A stretch of 64,000 bases of DNA from Ariolimax columbianus (GCA_036924085.1 JAVGWX010000005.1:39137483-39201482); one strand, 5' to 3'. Positions 46,615-57,244 are shown, numbered from the stretch's first letter. Program-made: numbers and translations. Notes: generated by a model not told the origin, from the sequence alone.

Positions 46615-47105
46615 GCATTCACATATTTCAAAACGACATCATGAATATATAGACACTATAACACATTCACATACACCGCGACATTATCAAAGACACCATG
46701 ACATTTATCCGAATACACCATTGCGTATTCAACAACACCATAGTCTATCCTAAGATATCATATCATATTGAAAAACACCATAGACTATCCTAAGATATCA
46801 TATCATATTGAAAAACACCATAGTCTATCCTAAGATATCATATCATATTGAAAAACACCATAGACTATCCTAAGATATCATATCATATTGAAAAACACCA
46901 TAGTCTATCCGAAGACATCATAACGTTTACAAATATCACATCTAAAAACATCACATCATATCCAAAAACATCACATAATATCCATAGACAACATGCCATA
47001 TCCAAAGACAGCTTGACATATACAAAAACATCACATCATATCAACAGAAATCACATCATGTCCAACGATACCACGACCTATCACAAGACACCATAAAATA
47101 TGAAA
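46615..47105. repeat. 40-bp minisatellite decaying into ~20-bp half units
   Basis: Four to five near-perfect 40-bp units at about 46,736-46,910 (ACCATAGACTATCCTAAGAT plus ATCATATCATATTGAAAAAC), flanked by looser repeats of ACATCACATCATATCCAAAA. Each 40-bp unit looks like two diverged 20-bp halves. Confidence 0.85.
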
Positions 47106-47840
47106 AGATTTTCATAGTTGGATTTTCAGAAAACTGAAATTGTTAATTCGAATTTAACTTGCAGCGAGTTTGGTTCCTCAGATGGGGTACTAAAGTTATA
47201 TTCTACACTGCTCATCAGTTCTTGTGCCTTCATGTTGTAATAATCAACCAAACCATTCGTCGATGTAGTTGTTGCTACTAGCCTGCTCAATTTACAACTG
47301 ACTTTCCTTTGAGTTCATTCCTTTATTCATGAAACACACAACTAGAACGATTTCATATACACTAATGATGAATGTTGGAGACAAAGGATAAGGCAGATGA
47401 ATGCGTATTATCAAAAGTATTAGTTACATATTAAATATCAAATGATCGCATCTTGAGAATAATTCCGTTCGGCTTGTGTCTAAGCCTTTGAACTATCGAA
47501 GAGTATTGATATTTCTCTGAACATAGGTCGATGAGCTGAGACATCAACCGGCTTGCAGTTCTATTATATGTGTCGATCGAAGTTTAAGTTTGTTTTAAAT
47601 TCAAAAATAAATAACAATCAAATCAATCAAATGTTCACTGATCTGGGACAGTCTAGGCAAGTGGTATTTTATCATCACTGCATTATATATATATAAATGG
47701 GCTTCAAACGAAAACTTTAAACGTGTGATATCAATTAGTCAAACCATGTCATTGTATTGTGACTTACTAAAATGTCTAGAGTGTTCTTCACGTACCATGA
47801 CGATGTAGCGGAACAACATGACGTTTAAATTGCAAATATA
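47106..47840. other. Stretch without recognised features
   Basis: AT-rich; a TATATATATATA run lies at 47,684. The last 150 bases may belong to the 5' end of the mariner fragment that follows. Confidence 0.4.
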
Positions 47841-47842
47841 AG

Positions 47843-48100
47843 ATGGCAGCCCCTCTAATTATATGCATCAACGAGGAGCAGTGTTTTGCTATCCGTTTCT
47901 TCAGCAGCTCAGGAGTAAAACTTATAGGAATTCATCGGGGAATGAAGTCCCAGCACATGTATGAGTGGAATATGGAGTTCACAATCGGCGTGTGTTCTGT
48001 GACAGGTTGTTTACGATCGGGTCAGACACACCGAGTAGTGACCTCAGAAACTGAAAACAGAACGCTGCTCCAATTGGTCCATGTCAATAGTGAGTAAGCC
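47843..48100 (+). mobile_element. Mariner-like transposase N-terminus (fragment)
   Basis: The 84-codon frame reads 'EEQCFAIRFFSSSGVKLIGI', then HRGMKSQHMYEWNMEFTIG, then VCSVTGCLRSGQTHRV. This matches the first helix-turn-helix of mariner/Mos-type transposases: 'eqr.vIrFl.aeGv...eIhrrm...y.....yeW...F..G..sv.d..RsGrp'. The segment after Gln-His appears to lack a few residues. No catalytic domain follows. Gene start as ATG 47,843 is plausible because an N-terminal Met is usual at this position. Confidence 0.65.
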
Positions 48101-48896
48101 ATCATTTAACTGCAATTATTTACGTCATATTGATATCGTTCGTATGCACCATGATGGCACGTACAGGACTGACATCCGTTTGCAAACGTATTAACAAGTT
48201 ACAATACAATTGTATAGTTTTTCGAATGATTGTTTCACTGATGAGGTTTTCATCTGAAGCCCCCTGATCACATACCTACACATCGCACACACTCACAACC
48301 AGCTGCCAATGTACTTGCAAAGACCTGCACCATTTTCTCCCACACGTTTACAAAATGGTGGGTGGGTGGGTGCGTGCGTGCGTGCATGTGTTATGTGTGA
48401 GATCGAATCATCTCCCCCACCAACTATTCTTATGCTGCAATCTGAAAAGGACGACAAGGTCGGTCTTCATTAGCAAATATTGGGCGCACTTGAGAACATG
48501 TATCAATCCAGTTTTGCATCGCTATTCGGGACAAGCATTTCTCAATGTAAACAGGACGCATTTCATTATGAAGACCCGTTGCAGGAAGTCATTTTTCCTA
48601 AATAAGAGACCCACCCAAAACACACGCACAACAGCAGGCTGTTCTTTGATTGAACACTGAACGAAATTTTGAATCTGATTTAGACACGTGCACGCACGAC
48701 ATCTAGTGTCTGCTTCCTACAGTAATCGAAACGCTCGATGTTGATGTGAACTATATTCTTCAGTAATCACAAATCAGTGTGTGATCTAGTTGCTGACTTT
48801 TCCCTCTAATATTGTTCCAACATTTAAGATCCATTCCGTTTCAAATGGTATTACTGTTAAAAATGTTGTCAAATCGATTGTGCTACGTGTCCTTTA
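48101..48896. other. Mostly unassigned, with a short repeat shared with 57,852
   Basis: 48,288-48,350 (CACACTCACAACCAGCTGCC, AATGTACTTGCAAAGACC, TTTTCTCCCACACGTTT) matches 57,852-57,908 almost base for base, each time preceded by CACA-type sequence. The 101-codon frame at 48,355-48,660 includes a GTGGGTGGGTGCGTGCGTGC run and has no recognised domain. Confidence 0.45.
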
Positions 48897-48970
48897 GCAG
48901 CTCTGAAAGATTCAGTGGTCTCGAGGTAAGGTTTTCGCCTCTTGTGCCGGAGGTCGCTTATTCAAATCTC
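48897..48970 (+). repeat. Degenerate tRNA-like (SINE head) sequence
   Basis: CAGTGGTCTCGAGGTAAGGT, then TTCGCCTCTTGTGCCGGAGG, then TTCAAATCTC has the order of D arm, anticodon arm and T arm found in tRNA-derived SINE heads. The boxes are imperfect and the acceptor stem is not closed. It is followed almost directly by the 28-bp array. Confidence 0.4.
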
Positions 48971-49011
48971 GATGGTGACCCTTATTTTGTTCTCGTGGAC
49001 CATCTGGTAAC

Positions 49012-49858
49012 AATTTCCCTGATCTCTTGGTAGTGAGATCGGACCCCTGATCTCTTGGTAGTGATATAGGAGCCCTGATCTCTTGGCAGTGAGATCGGAC
49101 CCCTGATCTCTAGATAGTGAGATCGGACTCCTGATCTCTAGGTAGTGAGATCGGACCCCTGATCTCTTGGTAGTGAGATCGGACCCCTGATCTCTTGGTA
49201 GTGAGATCGGACCCCTAATCTCTTTGTAGTAAGATGGGACCCTTGATCGCTTGGTAATGAGATCGGACCCCTGATCTCTTTGTAGTGAGCAAAGACCCAT
49301 GATCTCTAGGTACTGAGATCGGACCCCTGATCACTTGTTAATGAGATCGGACCCCTGATCGCTTGGTAATGAGATCGGACCCATGATCGCTTGGTAGTGA
49401 GATCGGAACCCTGATCTCTTGGAAGTGAGATAGGAGCCCTGATCTCTTGGTAGTGAGATCGGACCCCTGGTCTCTTGGTAGTGAGATCGGACCCCTGATC
49501 TCTAGATAGTGAGATCGGACCCCTGATCTGTAGGTAGTGAGATCGGACCCCTGATCTCTTGGTAGTGAGATCGGACCCCTGATGTCTTTGTACTGAGATC
49601 GGACCCCTGATCTCTTGGTAGTGAGATTGGACCCGTGATCTCTTGGTAGTGAGATGGGACCCCTGGTCGCTTGGTAATGAGATCAGATCCATGATCTCTT
49701 TGTAGTGAGCAACGACCCCTGATCTCTAGGTACTGAGATCGGACCCCTGATTGCTTGGTAATGAGATCGGACCCCTGATCGCTTGGTAATGAGATCGGAC
49801 CCCTGATCACTTGGTAATGAGATCGGACCCCTGATCGCTTGGTAGTGAGATCTGACTC
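49012..49858. repeat. 28-bp minisatellite, about 30 copies
   Basis: Unit GATCTCTTGGTAGTGAGATC plus GGACCCCT. Across the unit junction GAGATC-GGACCCCT-GATCTC forms a perfect 6-bp stem with an 8-nt loop. Because 28 is not a multiple of three and no frame of the unit contains a stop on the minus strand, three overlapping ORFs of 102-128 codons run through it with a 28-residue protein period; they are repeat artefacts. Confidence 0.95.
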
Positions 49859-50084
49859 CCGTGTTCAGTGTTTAGCACGAGTGTCATTGGGAGAGTCGGC
49901 TTAACAGTCGCTGCCCGGACAAGATTCACAGAAAAAATGTGTCCACGTGATGTGTACATTTCTTGAGGTGTTTTGTTAAGAGCTGCTATAGATGGCTCCT
50001 AACTTTCTGCGGGTCTACTTAGCTCTAGAATTTGAGTCTTTTAAGATGTACTATCAAAACGGTAAAAACTACGCTCCATGAAGC
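49859..50084. other. Spacer without recognised features
   Basis: Nothing recognised; it leads into a CR1-like 3' end. Confidence 0.4.
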
Positions 50085-50150
50085 TGGCTTAATACAGACT
50101 GTAGAGTCTTCTAAACCAGTATAAAAACGATAAGTTAAGTTAAAAGCCAG
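50085..50150 (+). mobile_element. CR1-like LINE 3' UTR end (solo)
   Basis: GGCTTAATACAGACTGTAGA, GTCTTCTAAACCAGTATAAA, GATAAGTTAAGTTAA, matching the 3' end at 21,262-21,318. The tail is built of AAGTT repeats. Confidence 0.7.
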
Positions 50151-50251
50151 TGCGTTTGCACAGATACTTGGAAACAGGGTGGCGAACAATATCCTTCAAT
50201 GTAGTCAAATGTTTGACATACTTTTGACTTTAATGAAGGAAATGTTCGCTA

Positions 50252-50800
50252 TTGGAAAATTACTGTAATTCCTTATTTACGTGCAAAGCAACAACTAGAA
50301 GCTTTACATGGCAGCAAAATGGAATATTTTCAGAAATAGATGAAGCTGTGATACGTTTTGTAACATACGCACTAGTGAAAGGATTACCCATCATGTGTCA
50401 AGCAACACAAATTAATTCTAGAGAAAACTTCTTGGAACAGAAGCAAGAATGTCCAAACGCACGTGAGACTGGTGAGACAGGCATGTGCATCGTGGCGGAT
50501 TATCATTATTTGTCAAAAATGGTCTGCAGCCCGTCAACAGAAACTGATTAACTTTCAGCGAAACGTGATCGAATTAAGAAAGAAACGAAACTATGAGTTT
50601 ATTAAAGTTGGAAGCGCTGATGAAACCCAAGTTTTGTTTGATATGTATCGAAATTGTACTGTCAACGAGTTGTCAAAGAGATACATATTATGTGTACAGG
50701 CTACGAAATGCAACCTATCACTGTCATGATGAGCATAACCGCCGATGATGTAAAGTTGACGCACTATTTAATTGTAAACTGCAGACAATAACAAAGAATT
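50252..50800 (+). mobile_element. Pogo-like transposase fragment (pseudogene)
   Basis: First frame (50,252-50,551): WQQNGIFSEIDEAVIRFVTY and ALVKGLPI, like the Tc5/pogo DNA-binding helix region (fpe.Ee.l..fv...r..G.pi). Second frame (50,463-50,729): LINFQRNVIELRKKRNYEFI, then VGSADETQVLFDMYRNCTVN, then ELSKRYILCVQATKC. This is the start of the pogo DDE domain, where the canonical text is 'FqryvI.lRkk..y.l..IgNmDETpv.fDmp.n.Tv...g.k'. The catalytic Asp of DET is kept. ITADDVKLTHYLIV follows in a third frame (normally 'taDG.kL.P..ifk'). Two frameshifts and a stop break it, and about half the catalytic domain is missing. Confidence 0.8.
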
Positions 50801-51227
50801 ACATTTTTTCCTAAAAGTGTCGTATTGTGCTTAGACACAAAAATGGATAAATAATGTAATCATGGCAGAGCTCACTGAAAATTTGAAACATTTTGAGCTG
50901 ACTAATATAAAAACCACTGTTTTTAAGAATCGACTCCAGCATGCACATAAGTTCTCAGTGTCTCTTAGTGAATTCCTTGTTGTTAATACTGATCATTTAT
51001 GTAGCTGGTTGGTTAGACACACTCCTGCTTCCTTGCTTCAAATGCATGGGTCAATTCGACTCTTTTTTTTGTTTGCAAAGTATTGTTGTATGTTTATTTC
51101 TGATACCGCTATTGCTCTTTCATCATTAAAGAGTCCGGATGTAGGTTTCAGCTCTAAACATATCAACACATCTACATAATGGATGCATGCTAGATGTCGG
51201 TGCTTTCATTGTCCAGAGTCAGAACCT
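50801..51227. other. Unassigned stretch with a 105-codon frame
   Basis: The plus frame 50,862-51,179 (starting MAELTENLKHFELTNIKT) has no recognised domain. It lies between a pogo remnant and a LINE remnant. A second overlapping frame covers the same DNA, so coding is doubtful. Confidence 0.3.
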
Positions 51228-51605
51228 GACAAGCCCATGGGCGTTTGGTTTGATTGGTTTGATGAGAACTGTCAATTGATCAGGCACGTGCTAGACGCAA
51301 AGCACATAACCTAGCAAGCAAACACTAACGATCCTCAATATGTGGCGAAAAAGAATGCTTTTGCAAGTGCTCGAGCAACTGTACATCAACAGTGATATGC
51401 AAGATGCGTGGCTCAGTCGGTAGGCTAAAGAGATTCAGAGTTTTGATGACAGGTATCAAATGAGGAATCTATACAGCACCATGCAGTATGTTTACGGTCC
51501 GCATAGATACGATCTGGAAAAGTTATTAATCGAATAGACAATTGTGTAATCACTGAGAAAGATACGCTACTGGTATGATGGATTGAACATTTTGCTAATG
51601 TCCTT

Positions 51606-51845
51606 AATAAGATCCACTACTGTTAATAAGGAGGTGATTGACAATCTACATTAAATATAAATCTTAATAAGACCCACTACTGTTAATAAGGAGGTGATTG
51701 ACAATCTACAGCGAATAGAAATCTTAATAAGACCCACTACTGTTAATAAGGATGTGATTGACAATCTACAGCGAATAGAAATCTTAATAAGACCCACTAC
51801 TGTTAATAAGGAGGTGATTGACAATCTACAGCGAATAGAAATGAA
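51606..51845. repeat. 60-bp tandem repeat inside the LINE linker, 4 copies
   Basis: Exact 60-bp period: AATAAGACCCACTACTGTTA then ATAAGGAGGTGATTGACAAT. It expands the linker segment reading TTVNKEVIDNLQRIE, and since 60 is a multiple of three the reading frame survives as 20-residue repeats. Copies 2-4 differ at only a few bases, so the expansion is recent relative to the LINE. Confidence 0.95.
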
Positions 51846-52875
51846 TGAAAGCATGGATAATTCTCCGACCGAGCAGGAAACTAGGGCCGAGATTGACCTC
51901 CTCTCGAACGACAAAGGTCCAGGAGCTGAGGCCACCCCAGCAGAAATCTACAACAAAAGATGGCTGAGAAGCTTACTCAGTTGTTTCGCGAAATGTAGAG
52001 GAAAAAGATCTTCCCACAGGAATTCATACATGCGTCCATTGTTCATATATATCAGATCAACAGTAGTAAACAAATATATCTTAACTACAGAGGCATATTT
52101 CTGCTGTGCCTTGGAGGAAGGATGCTTGCAAAAATACTTCTCCACAGACTAAATCTTGGCATCGAGCAGGGGTTACTGCCTGATACTTTTTGTGGCTTTA
52201 TAAGGAAGTGTAGGCCCATCGATATGATCTATGCTGCAATGCAAATCCAAGAGAAATGCCAAGAACATAATTCTTCTTTCCATACATCGTTTTTGAACCT
52301 TACTAAGGACCATGGAACTGTAAATCGTAACGGTCTGTGGAGAGTTATGACCAAGTTTGTGTGCACGGAACATTCATTGCAATGTTGCGACAATTTCATG
52401 AAGGATGCATGGCCGAGTTATTAATCGGAGAAACTACACTTCTTTCTTTGCTGTCTCTAATGGTGAGAAACAGGGATTTGAGGTAGTTCTGGCTCGTCTC
52501 AGTATGATGCGTTCTTCCATGTTGTGGAATGCCTACATTGATTGCAACGTTGGACATGAGCCTCACTTCCGCACTGACGGCAACACACAGGGTGACATGG
52601 CAATACGTGATTTACTTTATGACTTTGTCTGAAATTAAAATACGGAGGTTGACATGCAAGCATTCATGGACTGGTTTTCCATAGATTGAGTAAATGTTGG
52701 CCTTACAATCCAAATCTCAAAGACAGAGGTCTTACATCAACCGATACAAATATTGCCAATTCAGAGCCTTCAATCATGAAACTTGGTCTCTGTCTAACAA
52801 TTGTTAACATGTTTACAAACATTGGCAGTACTCTTTTTCAGGTTCTTCACGAAGACCATGAAGTGAAGGCAATAA

Positions 52876-53218
52876 TTGCTTGAGCGATGTTGTTGTTGTT
52901 GCTTAGATGTTTGCCTCACTAGTTTCTACTGGCGGAGGAGCGCCATTTTCCACTCCAGACCGTAGTCCATTGGGCGATATCAGGACGCAAACACCAGTGC
53001 TTGGATGAATGTGTGCGTCTGTATGTACCTATGCTAGGTTTGTGCACTCTCCGAGGCCTGCTCAACCAAAGTGCAATAGAAGGGCCTCACCATGAGGGCG
53101 CGTGTGAAAGTTGTGCAAGAGTGTGACTGTAGGACAGAGTCAAATGCAACAGAGTGAGGCGAGAAGAGACAGAAGGGGAAGAGTTGTCCCCATGGTGAGC
53201 AGCCTCTTGCTTGAGCGA
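52876..53218 (-). mobile_element. 319-bp non-autonomous insertion with 12-bp target duplication
   Basis: TTGCTTGAGCGA at 52,876-52,887 is repeated exactly at 53,207-53,218. Removing one copy plus 52,888-53,206 restores the LINE reading ...ASAVFGRL. The insert starts TGTTGTTGTTGTTGC, i.e. a (CAA)n tail when read on the minus strand, so it is probably a retroposon inserted in minus orientation. No tRNA, 7SL or 5S head was recognised, and no second copy was found in the window. Confidence 0.85.
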
Positions 53219-53388
53219 GTGCGGTATTTGGCAGACTTCATAGTAAGGTGTCGGATAAGCGAGAGATAACAACTCAAACAAAAATGAAGGTCTACGCTGC
53301 AGGTGTTCTACTTAACCTTTTATTTACGTGTGAGACCTGGACAGTCTATAGGCGTCATGTCCGGAAATTAAACATCATGCCTTTAACT

Positions 53389-53672
53389 TAACTAGAGTAG
53401 AGCAAGTCATCATCTTCAAACTGATAACTGGGCATAGCAGACTAAATGGTCATATTTACAACAAAATGAGGATTGGGACAGAGGACAATTGTCTATGTGG
53501 GGAGCATGTCATAACCGTGGAACACATTATGCAAAGCTGCACGCTCACACAGGAAAAAAGAGAACAATACTGGCCTCGCGAGACAGATATGAGAAAAGAT
53601 ATGTATAGGGATACAATAGCCTTACAAACAATGATGTCCTTTGTAAGAGAAACTGGAACCTTGATCTAAGGA
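53389..53672 (+). mobile_element. RNase H-type LINE C-terminal tail
   Basis: Reads EQVIIFKLITGHSRLNGHIY, then NKMRIGTEDNCLCGEHVITV, then EHIMQSCTLTQEKREQYW. This is the same tail domain as at 2-370, including the Cys pair of CLCG and the H...C pair. A GAAGAACGAAGAAG end follows. It abuts the preceding RTE-like LINE without spacer. Confidence 0.8.
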
Positions 53673-53689
53673 AGAACGAAGAAGTAGAA

Positions 53690-53870
53690 CATAGCATGTC
53701 CTTTATTAAACGTCGCTTCCATCACAGTCTGTCTCAAAGAAACTCTTTCCCTTGCTAAAATTCCAGCGTCCGCCACAGTCATACCCAGGCATTCCTGTAT
53801 TTCGTGGTGCCATCGTCTTCTTGGTCTACCTCTGCCTCTTTTGACTTGCACCACACCTTCTTTCACTATT
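53690..53870 (-). mobile_element. LINE ORF2 C-terminal fragment, tail-to-tail with the preceding LINE
   Basis: Minus frame: KRGRGRPRRRWHHEIQECLG, then MTVADAGILARERVSLRQTV. This matches 'GkRgRGRPr..W.deI.e..gm......la.dR..wr..v'. Its 3' end lies about 20 bp from the 3' end of the plus-strand LINE. Confidence 0.75.
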
Positions 53871-54074
53871 CTCTAAAGTATTTACATTTTCTGACCATAA
53901 TGGAATTGATAAACCAGTTCTCCTCTATGTTCAAATAGCGAGGTCTGGGATGGGCGTCCCGCTCGTTTAAGGAAAGTGAAGCGTCTGGTGAAGCCTACCC
54001 TTTCCAGATGTAGAGATCGCCGTTAGATTCACTGTTCGGCTTGCCGTTCAGAAGTGTCCATGCCAATAACCTCT

Positions 54075-54592
54075 CCTACATTATTGTTTCCCCAGCAGCA
54101 CTATCATGAGGGGCGCCTGCTGTGGTGAGCGGTGGTATAACTGGGCGGGCAGATTGGGCTCATTAGCCTTGGTTGGCAGCCAATCCAAAAGAATGTAAAC
54201 TCTGACTCCAAACCCGGGTAGACGAAGCTCGTTAGCCTGTTCAGGCAGTTCACCTAGGAGAGGAGAACCTCTGATTTTAAACCTGCAAGTCCCAGAGAGT
54301 GCTGGCTAGTCTTGGAAGGACGAAAGTATCATCGGATTTCTCGCGCAACTAGCATCTTCGGGCCACGACTCTCAGACTGAAAATCCTCAGTGGTAGCCCG
54401 TAAGGCGGATGGTGTCAAAATTGCGAACTCATTCCGGCAGCTCCTGCAGATGAGTTGGTGCCAAATTGTCATGCTTTGCATTCCTTTGGATTACACCAGC
54501 GAGACCCAGAGGGGCAGCCCAGGGTCTCCATATTCAGTACCTAGGGTTGCGCCTTGAGAGGCTACTCACAGGGAGCCACGCCCATGGTCTAC
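54075..54592. repeat. Unclassified repeat with internal ~62-bp duplication
   Basis: Two imperfect direct copies: GGGCTCATTAGCCTTGGTTG...CTGACTCCAAACCC (54,157) and AGCTCGTTAGCCTGTTCAGG...CTGATTTTAAACCTG (54,228). The block is more GC-rich than its surroundings and resembles structured 5' UTRs of LINEs; that assignment is inference. It ends in an (AT)n run. Confidence 0.45.
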
Positions 54593-54614
54593 CCATATAT
54601 ATATATATATATAT
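54593..54614. repeat. (TA)n microsatellite
   Basis: About ten TA units. Confidence 0.95.
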
Positions 54615-55065
54615 CACACTCTACATTATCATTAGCGTCACTGAGAAAAACATTTCGTATGCGAGAAAGCTAACAATATTATGTGTGCGTGAAGATCATT
54701 TGCAATGCTGCACCAATGCAGTCCTAGGCCTTTGGTCAGTAAATAAAACCATCGCATAGGTTGATTTTCTTGTTTCTAGTAGACGTCTACAGGCGATATG
54801 GCCACCAGCACATTGTTCTGCGTGCCCATCTGTTGACCAGCATAACCAGTTTGACCAGCCCAGCGATGTTATCCACAACTGATTCCACAACTAATTCCAA
54901 AACTAATCGAAACAAAGTTTGATGTCGAATTTCTTCATTTTGTATCTTAAAACTTATCGACTATTTAAGAACGAGTCGTCCAATTGCTCTCAGAGTAACT
55001 CGAGCTTCTCAGCATCTGTTGTGCGTATGTTCCGCACTTGCCATCCGCAAATCACTGTTGAAATT
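54615..55065. other. Stretch without recognised features
   Basis: A short direct duplication CCACAACTGATTCCACAACT at 54,873 is the only structure seen. Confidence 0.4.
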
Positions 55066-55135
55066 TTAAAAAAAAAATTTAAAAAAAAACACACACACAC
55101 ACACACACACACACCCAAACACCCAACTACCCGCC

Positions 55136-55183
<48 letters not shown>

Positions 55184-55185
55184 TC
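55066..55185. repeat. Poly-A and (CA)n microsatellite
   Basis: An A-rich run at 55,067-55,089 followed by (CA)n, an interruption CCCAAACACCCAACTACCCG, and a second (CA)n to about 55,180. Cys/Val-rich and His/Thr-rich frames on the two strands are artefacts. Confidence 0.95.
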
Positions 55186-55790
55186 AGATACAGACAAATA
55201 TTCAAACACATACACAGAATTATATTTTCGCAATGCCATCCATATTTGTCCATACGGCACACTCATCTCATATTGGAAACACTATCACATACCCATTACA
55301 CGCATACGTATTGACTATTCTGCATAATCTGACTATGAACAATCACACAACATCTTTACTAACATGAAAAAACATTCACAATATGATGACACGTTCATTG
55401 ACACACATGTTGACGATTGCACGTTAGTACATACTAGGAACAAATCCATCCAAATACATACACATATCATTATTACATACACTTATACTAAAAATTGTAC
55501 CATTCAATCACACACACATACACCATTCTTACAATTTAATCTAATTCACGCATTCTAATATTCACTGACATTGGCTTGTACTTGCAAACAAATTATCATC
55601 TTCAATATCACTCTCTTCCATGTGTTATATTATAACACACACACACACATACACATACACACACACACATGCATGCCGACATACACGGTCATGTCCACGT
55701 ATTTAGTCGTACTCTCCAAGGTATTCACTCATACACATCCGGTAGAGGAGACTAACAGGCGTGGAGGCTAAACGTAATGGCCACACTGTA
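55186..55790. other. CA-rich low-complexity DNA
   Basis: Frequent CACATA, ACACAT and a (CA)n run at 55,636-55,672. No gene; the 64-66 codon frames follow the composition. Confidence 0.6.
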
Positions 55791-55792
55791 TT

Positions 55793-57038
55793 AGTTATGA
55801 CCAGGTGAAACATGCTGATCACATTATGTTAGTCAGGGTCAGGTGAAACAAGCTGATCACATTATGTTAGTCAGTGTCAGGTGAAACAAGCTAATCACAT
55901 TATGTTAGTCAGGGTCAAGTGAAACATGCTGATCACGTCATGATAGTCAGGGTCAGGTGAAACAAGCTAATCACATTATGTAGGTCAGGGTCAGGTGAAA
56001 CAAGCTGATCACATTATGTTAGTCAGGATCAGATGAAACAAGCTGATTACATTATTTTAGTCAGGGTCAGGCGAAACAAGCTGATCACATTATGTTAGTC
56101 AGTACAGGTGAAACAAGCTGCTCAAATTATTTTAGTCAGGGTCAAGCGAAACACGCTGATCACATTATGTTAGTCAGGGTCAGGTGAAACAAGCTGATCA
56201 CATTATGTAAGTCAGGGTCAGGTGAAACATGCTGATCACATTATGTTAGTCAGGGTCAAGTGAAACATGATGATCACAATATGTTAGTCAGGGTCAGGTG
56301 AAACAAGCTGATCACATTATTTTAGTCAGGGGCCGGTGAAACAAGCTGATCACATTATGCTAGACAGGGTCAGGTGAAACATGATGATCACATTATGTTA
56401 GTCAGGATCAAGTGAAACAAGATGATCACATTATGTTAGTCAGGGTCAGGTGAAACAAGCTAATCACATTATTTAAGTCAGGGTCCGGTGAAACAAACTG
56501 ATCACATTATGTTAGACAGGGTCAGGTGAAACATGCTGATCAGAATATTTTATACAAAGTCAGATAAAACATAATGATCCTATTACTTTAGTCAGCATAA
56601 GGTGAAACAAGCTCAAAAGACTATGTTAGTCAGGGTAGAGATGAAATATACTGAAAGGAATAATTCAGACAAGGTCGGTAGAAACATAATGATCCGATTA
56701 TATCGGATAGGGTCAGGTGAAACATACTGACCAGACTATGTTAGTCAGAGACAGGTGAAATATACTGAACAGACTATGTTAGTCAGTGCCAGGTGAAACA
56801 TACTGATCAGATTATATTAGTTAAGGTCAGTTGAAACATATTGAACGGACAATGTTAGTCAGTGTATAGTGAAACACACTAGCCAGACCACATTAGACAA
56901 GGCCAGGTAAAACATACTGAACAGACTTTGTTAGTCAGAGGTAAGATGAAACGTACTGAACAGACTATGTTAGTCAGGGGTAGATGAAACATACTGAACA
57001 GACTATGTTAGTCAGTGTCAGGTGAAACACACTAATAG
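55793..57038. repeat. 38-bp minisatellite, about 33 copies
   Basis: Unit GTGAAACAAGCTGATCACAT plus TATGTTAGTCAGGGTCAG. The left two thirds are regular; from about 56,540 rightward units diverge (ACTGAACAGACTATGTTAGT). A lone related unit occurs at about 61,778-61,812. Confidence 0.95.
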
Positions 57039-57039
57039 G

Positions 57040-57240
57040 ATTCAACGTAACTGCCAATCAGATATCCCCGTTTCACGGCAGTCCGGCTAACGAGAATAGG
57101 ATCGCCACTGGTGTCGACATGAGGGCGAGTTTCAAAGGAGCCTCGCATTGCACTACAGCCAAATACACATAATCAGTTACGCTTTGGGCAGTATGGAGAG
57201 TCACTGCGGCCCGCCACCAAAGAAAGTCGTCAAGATCTTT
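57040..57240 (+). repeat. Dispersed repeat family B, copy 2 (no tail)
   Basis: CACGGCAGTCCGGCTAACGA, GAATAGGATCGCCACTGG, GTATGGAGAGTCACTGCGGC and CCGCC, in the same order as in the copies at 62,660 and 63,268. The (CAA)n end is replaced by CA-rich sequence. Confidence 0.5.
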
Positions 57241-57244
57241 TAAC

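Larger units (their letters stand above)
51228..53388 (+). mobile_element. RTE/SR2-like LINE ORF2, interrupted by a 319-bp insertion (pseudogene)
   Basis: Follows one element from the EN-RT linker through RT to the thumb. Linker: WFDWFDENCQLIRHVLDAKH (51,250), MQDAWLSR, AKEIQSFDDRYQMRNLYSTM, VYGP, EHFANVL. RT: NESMDNSPTEQETRAEIDLL, 'KGPGAEATPAEIYN', HASIVHIY, 'GGRMLAKILLHRLNLGIEQG', LLPDTFCGF, QIQEKCQEHNSSFHTSFLNL-TKD (the catalytic Asp strand is degraded to FLNLTKD), RDLLYDF (expected FADD; lost), NVGLTIQISKTEVLHQP, and a NIGSTL thumb motif at 52,825. After the insertion (52,888-53,206) it resumes as ASAVFGRLHSKVSDKRE and MKVYAAGVLLNLLFTCETWT. Several frameshifts and stops. Homology switches at about 53,388 to a different LINE tail. 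Confidence 0.85.

Noticed and set aside
48962..49810. Repeat protein of 102-128 residues (three overlapping minus ORFs)
   Set aside because: The 28-bp unit has no stop in any minus frame, so open frames are automatic. There is no start context, flanking exon or complexity.
50862..51179. Host exon (105-codon ORF)
   Set aside because: No domain, an overlapping frame in another phase, and position between two transposon remnants; kept only as an unassigned stretch.
54990..55314. Cys/Val-rich and His/Thr-rich ORFs
   Set aside because: Translations of (CA)n/(TG)n microsatellite DNA.
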